Assembly (NCBI GenBank): GCA_035697485.1
Contig: DASSCU010000064.1
Location: 59,843 to 123,842, forward strand
DNA from: Actinomycetota bacterium
GTDB lineage: Bacteria; Actinomycetota; UBA4738; HRBIN12
DNA length: 64,000 nt
Direction of reading: 5' to 3'
Below, in pieces: positions 8,495-16,300 of this stretch. The notes beneath the pieces are model-generated. The model was given only the letters and a program-made list of their open reading frames with translations, was not told the origin of the DNA and did no database searches. A program made the translations under genes and the position numbers. Every line of letters begins with the position of its first letter. Position 1 is the stretch's first letter.

Positions 8495-9570
8495 GCGGTC
8501 TGTCCTCCTGCGACTGGGTGTTCTGCGACTGGGTGTTCTGCGACTGGGTGTTCGGCGACCGGCTGATCGTCCGCCGGGTGTTCGGCACCGTCGTCGACGG
8601 TGATCGGCAGGTCGGCGGTCGTGTCCGCGACGTCACGGATCTCGGACGCTCGCTGTGTGGTGTGCTCCATCACCAGGTCCATCACGGCGGCGATCGCCTG
8701 GTCGAAGCTGTAGTTCGGCAACACCGGCACGCCGTGCGACAGGGCCTGGCTCTTCACGTACCGCTGCAGTCGGCGGATGTTCTCGAACCCGGCCGCATAC
8801 CGCTCGGCGGGCCGCGAGGCCACGGCACCCTCGCGGGTGGCGAAGTGCGAGAGGTGACGCCCCTCGTCCTCGACGCCGAGGACGAACGGCACCGCCAGGA
8901 TCCGGTCGCGATGCGATTCGAGGTCGAGGAACCCCGGCACGATGTGGGCGCCCTCGATCACGATGCTCGTGCCTTCGAGGGCCGCCCGCTCGATCAGGGC
9001 GTTGATGCCCACCGCCACCGCCGCCGTCTGCTCCCGGAACCCCAGCAGCAGCGCGTCGGACGACGTGCCCGGCGGCTCGCGGAGCGCCTGATCCGCGTGG
9101 AAGGACGACGTGTGCAACGTCGGCATCAGTTCCGAGGAGAGCATCGAGCGCATCACCTCGCGGATCGCATCGGTCGCAACCACGCGCACGATGCCCAGTC
9201 GAGCGGCCAGCTGCGTCGCGATCGTCGACTTACCGACGCCGGTCGTGCCGCCGATCAGGATCACGAGTGGCACGTCGAGTCGCTCGACCTCTCGCCAGCG
9301 GATGAAGTTCTTCGCGTATCGCTCTCCCGCGATCTCGCCGATCACGGCGAGCGCGAGATCTGACAGCTCGTCGGAGGTCACCGACGCGAGCCCTTGATCC
9401 CGCAGCCGATCCTCGATCGCCTCGGCCACCTGGTACGCGCGGTAAGGCGACAACCCCGTGACCATGACTTGCGAAGCCATCAGGCCCTTGGAGAAAGGCA
9501 GGCCGGGCTCACGATCGGTGATGACGATGTGCGGCGTCTTGGGCTCTCTCGGTTCCATCGGTTGGCTCAA
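8491..9570 (-). CDS. 2-phosphoglycerate kinase-like protein (first step to cyclic 2,3-DPG)
   Basis: 359 residues. Residues about 14-95 form an ATP-cone-like module (PFSKGLMASQVMVTG, then SPYRAYQVAEAIEDRL). The kinase domain follows with Walker A GGTTGVGKST at 107-116. This architecture matches archaeal 2-phosphoglycerate kinase, which makes 2,3-diphosphoglycerate from 2-phosphoglycerate and ATP. The next gene upstream in the operon encodes cyclic-2,3-DPG synthetase, with a 4-bp overlap, which strongly supports the assignment. The last 40 residues are acidic, with EHPVA pentapeptide repeats absent from the family core. Activity is inferred from family and context. Confidence 0.85.
   Translation of the reverse strand: MSQPMEPREPKTPHIVITDREPGLPFSKGLMASQVMVTGLSPYRAYQVAEAIEDRLRDQGLASVTSDELSDLALAVIGEIAGERYAKNFIRWREVERLDVPLVILIGGTTGVGKSTIATQLAARLGIVRVVATDAIREVMRSMLSSELMPTLHTSSFHADQALREPPGTSSDALLLGFREQTAAVAVGINALIERAALEGTSIVIEGAHIVPGFLDLESHRDRILAVPFVLGVEDEGRHLSHFATREGAVASRPAERYAAGFENIRRLQRYVKSQALSHGVPVLPNYSFDQAIAAVMDLVMEHTTQRASEIRDVADTTADLPITVDDGAEHPADDQPVAEHPVAEHPVAEHPVAGGQTA
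8509..8568 (-). repeat. 15-bp tandem repeat encoding EHPVA
   Basis: Three exact 15-bp copies (unit tgcgactgggtgttc on the plus strand) at 8509-8523, 8524-8538 and 8539-8553 are followed by a diverged fourth at 8554-8568. They lie in frame in the C-terminus of the 2-phosphoglycerate kinase-like gene. Each copy adds one EHPVA pentapeptide, so copy-number change would not shift the frame. Confidence 0.92.
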
Positions 9571-10907
9571 CGTTTCCCCCGATGACTGCCTCGCTCTCGG
9601 GCGAGGTCGATCACCTCACCCAGGGCGGTGTCGAGGTCGGTCGACCCCTCCACGACCACGGCACGGTTGTCCACGAACACGACCTCCGCCCCCCGGGCGA
9701 GGGCCCGCTCGACGCCGATGTCGACGGCGGCGGCCTTCAGCTCCGTGAGGAGGACGTCGTACCCTTGGGCTGCGTCGAGGTCCTCCGCGAGGCCGGCCCG
9801 ATCGGCCAACCGTGCGCTCCACCCCACCACCTCGCATCCGGATGCCTCCCGCAGGTGCTCGACCTGTCGGGCGGCGATACCGCCGGGGGCGGTGGTAGCG
9901 AAGAACACCCGCGCATCCTGTACTTCGGCCAACGGAACCGGGACGAAGTCGGTGATCAACAACTGCGACTCATCGAGGAACCGGAGGACGTGGGATCGCA
10001 GCGCGGAGAGATTCTCGGGCCCGGCGAGCGGGCCAGCAGCCATGGTAACAACGACCAGGTCGGATCGCAACAGCCGGTACGGGCCGAGGTAACCGCCCAG
10101 GTACTCTGCCGGGGCGCCCGCCGGCACCACGAGCACGCCGGCGTCCCACGGGACGGGGGGCACGGCCGCCCCGCTCCCCTCGAGCACGATCACTCCGGGA
10201 CGGCGCGCGACCGCGAGCTCCGCGGCCGCTCGCAGGTTGGAGGCGTACGGCGCCCCGGCGAGGCCACCGCCCGCCCGGCGGGTCCCGATCGTGGTGACGC
10301 CGGTCGTGAGCGCGTCTTCCAGATAATCAGAGGCCGCATGCTGGCCCGATCGCACGAGCTCGATCAGACGATCGAGATGCACGCTCCCGGCCTCGGCCAC
10401 CTGGGGCTCCGCCGGCCCACCCCGGCCCATCGCCACGACGACCGGATCGTCGCCCCGCCTGGCCGCCAGCCGAGCAACCTCGCCACTGATCGCGGTCTTC
10501 CCCGTGCGCTTACCGGTGCCGATCACCGCGAGGGTGGGTGCGTCGAGCGGGGGTCCGTCCTGCGGCGGTCTGAGCTCGAAGTCCGCGCCCGTGTACCGCA
10601 CCCCACGCGTCAACGCCACGGCGGCAAGCTCCATGCGTTCCCGGTATCCGAGGACCGGCTCGTCGGAAAGGTCGAGCACGACCTCGGGCCGCCAGGCATC
10701 GATCGCGTCCGCAAGCGCCGCCATGCGATCGTCCCCGGCCGCCCTGGTGGGAACACCCACATCGGGCAGCGATCGCGGATCGATCTTCTCGATGCCCCCC
10801 ACGAAGACCGCCCCCACGACCTCGTGGCCCCGCTCGGTCGCGGTCTCGATGCCCCATCGCGTGACGGGGGGATAGTGCTCGCCGTCCACGAGCACGACGG
10901 TTCGCAT
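9567..10907 (-). CDS. cpgS: Cyclic 2,3-diphosphoglycerate synthetase
   Basis: 446 residues, matching the length and layout of archaeal cPGS, which uses ATP to close 2,3-diphosphoglycerate into its cyclic anhydride. The N-terminus is MRTVVLVDGEHYPPVTRWGI. The P-loop is GTGKRTGKT (130-138), followed by VVVAMGRGGPAEPQV. DNRAVVVEGSTDLD near the C-terminus is also typical. It is the first gene of the leftward operon and overlaps the 2-phosphoglycerate kinase-like gene by 4 bp. The leader holds a palindrome that includes the ribosome-binding site. No cofactor residues are obviously missing. Confidence 0.87.
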   Translation of the reverse strand: MRTVVLVDGEHYPPVTRWGIETATERGHEVVGAVFVGGIEKIDPRSLPDVGVPTRAAGDDRMAALADAIDAWRPEVVLDLSDEPVLGYRERMELAAVALTRGVRYTGADFELRPPQDGPPLDAPTLAVIGTGKRTGKTAISGEVARLAARRGDDPVVVAMGRGGPAEPQVAEAGSVHLDRLIELVRSGQHAASDYLEDALTTGVTTIGTRRAGGGLAGAPYASNLRAAAELAVARRPGVIVLEGSGAAVPPVPWDAGVLVVPAGAPAEYLGGYLGPYRLLRSDLVVVTMAAGPLAGPENLSALRSHVLRFLDESQLLITDFVPVPLAEVQDARVFFATTAPGGIAARQVEHLREASGCEVVGWSARLADRAGLAEDLDAAQGYDVLLTELKAAAVDIGVERALARGAEVVFVDNRAVVVEGSTDLDTALGEVIDLARERGSHRGKR

Positions 10908-10919
10908 CGGTGGGATCGC

Positions 10920-10933
10920 CTCCTTCGAAGGAG
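10920..10933 (-). promoter_or_regulatory. Palindrome covering the cpgS ribosome-binding site
   Basis: CTCCTTCGAAGGAG is a perfect 14-bp palindrome ending 12 bp before the cpgS ATG. In the minus-strand RNA the Shine-Dalgarno GAAGGAGG is its 3' half and the 5' half is an anti-Shine-Dalgarno. A 5-bp stem with a UCGA loop could mask ribosome binding, or the DNA palindrome could be a protein site. Function is inferred. Confidence 0.5.
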
Positions 10934-10962
10934 CTGAGGATCTGCGGAACTCGGACCGTCCG

Positions 10963-11751
10963 CTAGTCGCCGACCGGCACCGTGCGATCCTCGATCGACT
11001 GCTCGTGCTCCCGGTGGAGCTGGTCGCCGGTGAGCGAGAAGTGCGCCATCACGTGGCTCTCACCGAACGGGAATCGCCGCAGGATGCGCACCTGCCCGTC
11101 GTCGAATTCCAACACGTTGTAGCAGGGTTTCGTGTAACCGCGGACGCGCAGCGACGAGACCGTGCCGGCGTTGGCGACGTACATGTCCTCGAGCCGCCAC
11201 ACGTACGGGACGTGCTTGTGACCCGAGAGCACCACTTGCACGCCCGCGTGGATCAGCACCTCGAGCAGGTCGCCGGCGTCCATCACCGTGCTGCGCTCGC
11301 GGCCGGTGCCGGGGATCGGCAGCAGGTGATGGTGCAACACGAACACCTTGAGCGTGGCGGGCTCCTCGAACTGCCGGCGGATCCAGTCGTAGTGCACCCT
11401 GCCCACCTTGCCCTCGTTGAGGTCGGGCTCGCTGGAATCCACGCCGACGATCCGAACGCCCTCGACGTCGTGCGACCACATGCGCGGGCCGATCAGGTCC
11501 TCGAAATGCAGGTAGCCGACGTTGCGGGAGTCGTGGTTGCCGGGCACCGTGATCATCGGAGCCTGGATGCGCTCGGCGTAGGCGACCCAGTTCTTGTATT
11601 CCTGCCGATAGCCCTCGGCGGTGAGGTCGCCGCTGACGACGACGACGTCGGGACGCATCTCGTTGAGCTCGGCGATCACGCGGTTCATCAGGTTGGGCAC
11701 GAAGAACTGCGAGCCGACATGCGGGTCCGAGATGTGGGCGATGGTGACCAC
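10963..11751 (-). CDS. Calcineurin-like metallophosphoesterase
   Basis: 262 residues from a GTG at 11751. The frame is open further upstream, but that part is antisense to the protease gene. All metal-binding blocks are present: DPH at 9-11 (Asp9, His11), GDL (VVVSGDLTAEG), GNHD (VPGNHDSR) and GHKH (LSGHKHVPY). It resembles 3',5'-cyclic nucleotide phosphodiesterase-like proteins (Icc/CpdA type), but the substrate is not determinable. A TAGACT hexamer 10 nt upstream of the GTG suggests a near-leaderless transcript. It is divergent from the MarP-like protease gene and lies about 55 bp upstream of cpgS on the same strand. Confidence 0.85.
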   Translation of the reverse strand: MVTIAHISDPHVGSQFFVPNLMNRVIAELNEMRPDVVVVSGDLTAEGYRQEYKNWVAYAERIQAPMITVPGNHDSRNVGYLHFEDLIGPRMWSHDVEGVRIVGVDSSEPDLNEGKVGRVHYDWIRRQFEEPATLKVFVLHHHLLPIPGTGRERSTVMDAGDLLEVLIHAGVQVVLSGHKHVPYVWRLEDMYVANAGTVSSLRVRGYTKPCYNVLEFDDGQVRILRRFPFGESHVMAHFSLTGDQLHREHEQSIEDRTVPVGD

Positions 11752-11761
11752 GGATGATGCC

Positions 11762-11767
11762 AGTCTA
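11762..11767 (-). promoter_or_regulatory. -10 hexamer of the phosphoesterase gene
   Basis: TAGACT on the minus strand lies 10 nt before the GTG start. No Shine-Dalgarno is visible between them. It fits the TANNNT pattern seen before many first genes in this window. Confidence 0.5.
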
Positions 11768-11857
11768 ATGGGCGGCGGGTCGCTCGCGTGAACGGCTCGA
11801 CACCTGCCGCCGACGATCACCGGCATCGGCGTCGACGACGTGCGACGATACCCGCCC

Positions 11858-13033
11858 ATGACGTGGCTCGACGTGCTCTTGGTGGCGATGCTCGCGGGAG
11901 CCCTGTACTCGGGATACCGGCGGGGTGCCCTGCTGCAGGTGATCGGCATCACCGGGCTCATCGCCGGAGTGATCGTGGGTGTGATGCTCGCGCCCCGGGT
12001 CGCCCGGGTCGCCGGCTCGCCCGCCTCGGCCGTGGCACTCGTGCTCGGTACGGTGCTGGTCGCAGGTGCGGTCGGCAACATGCTCGGCTGGGCGGCCGGG
12101 AGCCGGCTGCGGCGCCGGACGCAGGAAACGCCCCTGCGCAGGGTCGACGCCGTCGGCGGCTCGTTGCTCTCCGCGATCGCCCTCGTCCTCGCGACGTGGT
12201 TCCTCGCACTCAACTTCGCAGAGGGCCCGTTCCCCGTGCTGTCGAGGGGACTCCGCGACTCCGAGATCGTGCGCAGGCTCGACTCCGCCCTGCCGCCTCC
12301 ACCCTCGCTGGTGGGCGAGGCCAGACAGCTGCTGGCGTTGCTCGGGTTCCCCGACGTGTTCATCCGTCTCCCGGAGGAACCTGCGGCACCCGTCCAACCA
12401 CCGAACGGTGCGCAGGCTCGAGCGGCGGCGACCGCGGCGCAGAGCTCGACCGTCGAGGTTCTCGGCAGCGGCTGCGACCGGGGATTCGTGAATCAGGGCA
12501 GCGGGTTCGTCGTCGACGACGGCCTCGTGCTCACGAACGCGCACGTCGTCGCGGGCACGACCGAGCAGTGGGTGCAGTTCGGTGGCACCCGCATCCCGGC
12601 CACCGTGGTCGCCTTCGACTCCGACCTCGACGTCGCCGTGTTGCGAGCGCGCGGGCTGACGCTCGCACCGCTCCCCTTATTGCACGGCGAGGCCGAGCGC
12701 GGCGATGTCGGCGCCGTGCTCGGCTACCCGGGCGGCGGCGAGCTCGAGGCGGAGGATGCCGCGGTCCGATCGGTGATCGAGCCGGTGGGCCGCAACATCT
12801 ACGGCGAGGGTCAGGTGCCGCGGCGGGTCTACGAGGTGCAGGCGTCGATCCGACGGGGGAACAGCGGCGGTCCGTTCGTGCTCGCGAGCGGCCGGGTCGC
12901 GGGGCTGGTGTTCGCGAGCTCGGTGGCCGACGCGGACGTGGGATACGCGATCGTCTCGAGCGAGATCCTCCCGATGCTCGCGGATCCGGATTCCCTGACC
13001 GCCTCGGTCGGCACCGGCGCCTGCGCGATCTGA
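11858..13033 (+). CDS. Membrane-anchored trypsin-like serine protease (CvpA-trypsin, MarP-like)
   Basis: 391 residues from ATG 11858. A GTG 18 bp upstream is possible, but a GACGAT hexamer 8 nt before the ATG supports this start. The first ~120 residues form a four-helix CvpA-like membrane domain (WLDVLLVAMLAG, ALYSGYRRGALLQVIG). The C-terminal trypsin domain carries the triad His229 (LTNAHVVAG), Asp258 (SDLDVAVL) and Ser336 (RGNSGGPF). Cys206 and Cys389 flank the protease domain, the arrangement of the regulatory disulphide in M. tuberculosis MarP, an acid-resistance protease acting outside the membrane. Function is inferred from that family. Confidence 0.88.
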   Translation: MTWLDVLLVAMLAGALYSGYRRGALLQVIGITGLIAGVIVGVMLAPRVARVAGSPASAVALVLGTVLVAGAVGNMLGWAAGSRLRRRTQETPLRRVDAVGGSLLSAIALVLATWFLALNFAEGPFPVLSRGLRDSEIVRRLDSALPPPPSLVGEARQLLALLGFPDVFIRLPEEPAAPVQPPNGAQARAAATAAQSSTVEVLGSGCDRGFVNQGSGFVVDDGLVLTNAHVVAGTTEQWVQFGGTRIPATVVAFDSDLDVAVLRARGLTLAPLPLLHGEAERGDVGAVLGYPGGGELEAEDAAVRSVIEPVGRNIYGEGQVPRRVYEVQASIRRGNSGGPFVLASGRVAGLVFASSVADADVGYAIVSSEILPMLADPDSLTASVGTGACAI

Positions 13034-13039
13034 CGACGA

Positions 13040-13894
13040 TCAGGCGCGTTCGAGTTGGAAGCCGGTCGCGCGGAGCGCGAGCGGCAGCACTCGCCAGCCG
13101 GACGCAGGAACGGGCAGGTCGCGATCCTCGCCCGGGAACGCGAGCAGCGTGGGGCCGGCGCCGGACACGCACACCGGGACGCCCACGTCCCGCACCGCGT
13201 CGAAGACCCCGCGGACGGATGGAACCAATGCCAGCCTGACGTCTTGGTGCAGGCGGTCGCGCATCGCCTCACCGAGCAGCGCCGGGTCGACCGTGAACGC
13301 CGCCACGGCGAGCGCCGCGTGGGCGACGTTGAAGACGGCGTCGGCCCGCCCCACGGGGTCGGGCAGCGCGGCGCGGGCCTCGTCGGTGGGCAGGCGAACG
13401 TGATCGGGCACCAGCAGTACCGGTCGCAGGTCCGGGTGAGGGTCGAGTCGTCGCACGAGACCGTCTCCCACGGCGATCGTGAAGCCGCCGAAGCAGGCCG
13501 GTGCGGCGTTGTCGGGGTGTCCCTCGATCGACGCCGCGTGAGTGAACACCCGGCGCGGCGACGGCTCGTCACCGAGCAGCGCCAGCACCGCCACGACCCC
13601 TGCGACCACGGCGGCCGACGAGGACCCGAGACCGCGGGCGAGCGGGATGCGGTTGAGCCCGTGCAGCCCGAACGACGGCAACGCTCGGTCGCCGGCCACT
13701 CGCCGCATCGTGGCGCGGATCAGGTCGGACCCGTCGACGGCGAGCTCGTCGGCCCCCTCGCCGGTCCACCCCACCCCAGGGTCCGCCTCGGTGTCGACCG
13801 TCACCTCGTTGCACCAGTCGAGCGCCAACCCGAGGCAGTCGAAGCCGGGACCGAGGTTGGCCGAGGTCGCGGGGACGCGCACCGTCACTCGCAT
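13040..13894 (-). CDS. thrB: Homoserine kinase
   Basis: 284 residues of the GHMP kinase family. It opens VRVPATSANLGPGFDCLGLAL, has the ATP loop PLARGLGSSSAAVVAGV and ends with VSGAGPTLLAF. It phosphorylates homoserine to O-phosphohomoserine, the substrate of ThrC encoded just upstream. There is a 28-bp gap to thrC that contains a TAGGCT hexamer 6 nt before the ATG, so thrB seems to have its own leaderless promoter as well as possible read-through from hom-thrC. Confidence 0.95.
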   Translation of the reverse strand: MRVTVRVPATSANLGPGFDCLGLALDWCNEVTVDTEADPGVGWTGEGADELAVDGSDLIRATMRRVAGDRALPSFGLHGLNRIPLARGLGSSSAAVVAGVVAVLALLGDEPSPRRVFTHAASIEGHPDNAAPACFGGFTIAVGDGLVRRLDPHPDLRPVLLVPDHVRLPTDEARAALPDPVGRADAVFNVAHAALAVAAFTVDPALLGEAMRDRLHQDVRLALVPSVRGVFDAVRDVGVPVCVSGAGPTLLAFPGEDRDLPVPASGWRVLPLALRATGFQLERA

Positions 13895-13900
13895 CGTCGG

Positions 13901-13906
13901 AGCCTA
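13901..13906 (-). promoter_or_regulatory. -10 hexamer for a leaderless thrB transcript
   Basis: TAGGCT (minus strand) is separated from the thrB ATG by exactly 6 nt (ccgacg). No ribosome-binding site fits between them. This predicts an internal promoter in the thrC-thrB gap. Confidence 0.6.
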
Positions 13907-13922
13907 TCGCGGGGCCGGCGCG

Positions 13923-15011
13923 CTACAGCCCGAGCTCGGCGGCGACCGCCCCGGCGTCGGGTGGCACGGCTGACGGATGCGCCGCGCCCGCGATCGCCCA
14001 CTCAGGGTCTTTCAGCCCGTGACCGGTCAGGATGCAGACGACGGTCGCACCGCGCGGCAGCTCCCCCTCGGCGTGCAGGCGCAGGAGGCCGGCGACGCTG
14101 GCGGCGCTCGCCGGCTCGGCGAACAGGCCCTCACGCGCCACCCGACGGTAGGCGCCCAGGATCTCGCGATCCGTGACGGCGCCGATCGCCCCCTCGGACT
14201 CCCTCGCGGCGGCGACGGCCTTGTCCCACGACGCCGGATTGCCGATGCGGATCGCCGTCGCGATCGTCTGCGGATCGCGGACCGGCTCACCGAGCACGAT
14301 CGGCGCGGCGCCCTGCGCCTGGAACCCCATCAACCGTGGCGGCTCGGCGATGACACCGTCGACGAGGTACTCCGAGTACCCCATCCAGTGGCTCGAGATG
14401 TTGCCGGCGTTGCCGACCGGCACGCAGTGCAGGTCGGGTGCCCCGCCGAGCGCGTCGACGATCTCGAACGCACAGGTCTTCTGGCCCTGCAGCCGGTAGG
14501 GGTTGACGCTGTTCACGAGCGTGACGGGGAACCGCTCCGCGAGGTCCTTCGCGAGCTCGAGTGAGTCGTCGAAGTTGCCCTCGACCTCGAGCACCCGGGC
14601 CCCGTGGACGAGGGTCTGGGCCATCTTGCCGATCGCGACCTTCCCCTTGGGCACCAGCACCGCGCACGTCAGGCCCCCCTTGGCCGCGTAGGCGGCCGCC
14701 GACGCGCTCGTGTTGCCCGTCGAGGCGCAGACGACGGCCTTCGCGCCTTCCTCGAGCGCCTTGGAGATCGCGAGCGTCATCCCGCGGTCCTTGAACGACC
14801 CGGTCGGATTCGCGCCGTCGTACTTGAGCCAGACCTCACAGCCGGTCTCGTCGCTGAGGGGAACCGAGCGCACGAGCGGGGTACCGCCCTCACGCAGGGT
14901 GATGACCGGCGTGTCGTCGGCGACGGGAAGCCGGTCACGGTACTCCTCGATCACCCCGCGCCACTGATGGGCGCCCGAGTCCGGTTCCCGCTTCGGGGGG
15001 CCGGCGCTCAC
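13923..15011 (-). CDS. thrC: Threonine synthase
   Basis: 362 residues from a GTG at 15011 that overlaps the hom stop as GTGA. The frame stays open upstream only as antisense or out-of-frame hom sequence. PLP enzyme blocks: TPLVRSVPL, the Schiff-base lysine Lys74 in GSFKDRGM, and [17 protein letters not shown] for phosphate and PLP binding. It converts O-phosphohomoserine to threonine. The size corresponds to the short form of ThrC. Order hom-thrC-thrB is the classical threonine block. Confidence 0.95.
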   Translation of the reverse strand: MSAGPPKREPDSGAHQWRGVIEEYRDRLPVADDTPVITLREGGTPLVRSVPLSDETGCEVWLKYDGANPTGSFKDRGMTLAISKALEEGAKAVVCASTGNTSASAAAYAAKGGLTCAVLVPKGKVAIGKMAQTLVHGARVLEVEGNFDDSLELAKDLAERFPVTLVNSVNPYRLQGQKTCAFEIVDALGGAPDLHCVPVGNAGNISSHWMGYSEYLVDGVIAEPPRLMGFQAQGAAPIVLGEPVRDPQTIATAIRIGNPASWDKAVAAARESEGAIGAVTDREILGAYRRVAREGLFAEPASAASVAGLLRLHAEGELPRGATVVCILTGHGLKDPEWAIAGAAHPSAVPPDAGAVAAELGL

Positions 15012-16300
15012 GGCTCTTCCCCCTCGACCCGCAGCACGCTCGCCACCGAACGCACGGCCGGGGACTCGCGGAGCTCCTGCAGCGTCTTCTGCAGCGCGCC
15101 CTCCTGGGCTCGGTGGGTGATGAACACGAGGGTCGCCTCGTCGCCCGCACCCTCCTGCCACACGCGCTCGATCGAGACGCCGTTGTGTCCGAAATCCCCG
15201 GCGATCTCGGCGAGCACGCCGGGGCGATCCGCCACGTGCAGGTTCAGGTAGTACTGCCCCTGCGTGTCGTCCATCGGCCGGATGCGGCGCTCGAGCACGC
15301 ACGTGCATCCCATCGCGCGGCCACCGGTCGCCCGGTTGCGGGCGGCCGTCACGAGGTCGCCGACGACGGCGGTCGCGGTGGGGTCGCCGCCGGCGCCGCG
15401 CCCGTAGAACATCAGCTGGCCGACCTTCTCGCCCTCCACGAAGACGGCGTTGAACGCGTCGCGCACCGCGGCGAGCGGGTGGGCCTCGGGGATCATCGCC
15501 GGGTGCACTCGCGCGGAGATCTCACCCTCGTCGAGCTCCGCGATCGCGAGCAGCTTCACGACGTACCCCATGCGCCGCGCGTCGGCGATGTCGAGCGACG
15601 TGATGCCGGCGATGCCCTCCCGGTAGACGTCGCTCGCGACCACGCGGGAGTTGAAGGCGATCGAGGCGAGGATCGCGCACTTGGCCGCGGCGTCGAACCC
15701 CTCGATATCGGCGGTCGGGTCGGCCTCCGCGTACCCGAGGCGCTGCGCCTCGGCGAGCGCCTCCTCGAACGAGGAACCGTGCTCGCTCATCTGCGTGAGG
15801 ATGTGGTTCGTGGTGCCGTTCACGATGCCGAGCATGCGCCCCACGCGTTCGCCGGCGAGCGACTCCTTCAGCGGACGGATCAGCGGGATGCCGCCGGCGA
15901 CCGACGCCTCGAACAGCAGGTCGAGCCCGGCGGCATCGGCGGCGTCGAAGAGGTCCTTCCCCTCGGTGGCCAGGAGCTCCTTGTTGGCGGTGACCACCGA
16001 CTTCCCGTTCGCGAGGGCGCGCAGCAACAGGGCCCGCGCCGGCTCGACCCCGCCGAACACCTCGCAGACGACGTCGACCTCGGGGTCGTCGACGATCGAG
16101 ACCGCGTCGGTCGTGAACGCTTCCGATGGCAGCGGCACGTCGCGCTCCCGGCCCGGATCACGCACGGCGACCCTCGTCACGGCGATGCGGCAGCCCGCCC
16201 GCATCGCGATGTCGTCGGCGTGCTCGAGCAGCAACCTGATCGTCGCGGCGCCGACGGTGCCGCACCCCAGCATGCCGATGCGGATCGTGCGTTCGCTCAT
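15008..16300 (-). CDS. hom: Homoserine dehydrogenase with C-terminal ACT domain
   Basis: 430 residues. Rossmann start [17 protein letters not shown], catalytic region [16 protein letters not shown], substrate segment [18 protein letters not shown]. The ACT domain occupies about 350-430 ([18 protein letters not shown]), as in enzymes feedback-inhibited by threonine. It reduces aspartate-semialdehyde to homoserine. It is tightly overlapped with lysA upstream (4 bp) and thrC downstream, so carbon flow to lysine and threonine is co-expressed. Confidence 0.96.
   Translation of the reverse strand: MSERTIRIGMLGCGTVGAATIRLLLEHADDIAMRAGCRIAVTRVAVRDPGRERDVPLPSEAFTTDAVSIVDDPEVDVVCEVFGGVEPARALLLRALANGKSVVTANKELLATEGKDLFDAADAAGLDLLFEASVAGGIPLIRPLKESLAGERVGRMLGIVNGTTNHILTQMSEHGSSFEEALAEAQRLGYAEADPTADIEGFDAAAKCAILASIAFNSRVVASDVYREGIAGITSLDIADARRMGYVVKLLAIAELDEGEISARVHPAMIPEAHPLAAVRDAFNAVFVEGEKVGQLMFYGRGAGGDPTATAVVGDLVTAARNRATGGRAMGCTCVLERRIRPMDDTQGQYYLNLHVADRPGVLAEIAGDFGHNGVSIERVWQEGAGDEATLVFITHRAQEGALQKTLQELRESPAVRSVASVLRVEGEEP

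Noticed and set aside
10963..12363. Metallophosphoesterase as a 466-residue protein
   Set aside because: The first ~200 codons are antisense to the MarP-like protease and look like shadow sequence; the fold starts at GTG 11751.
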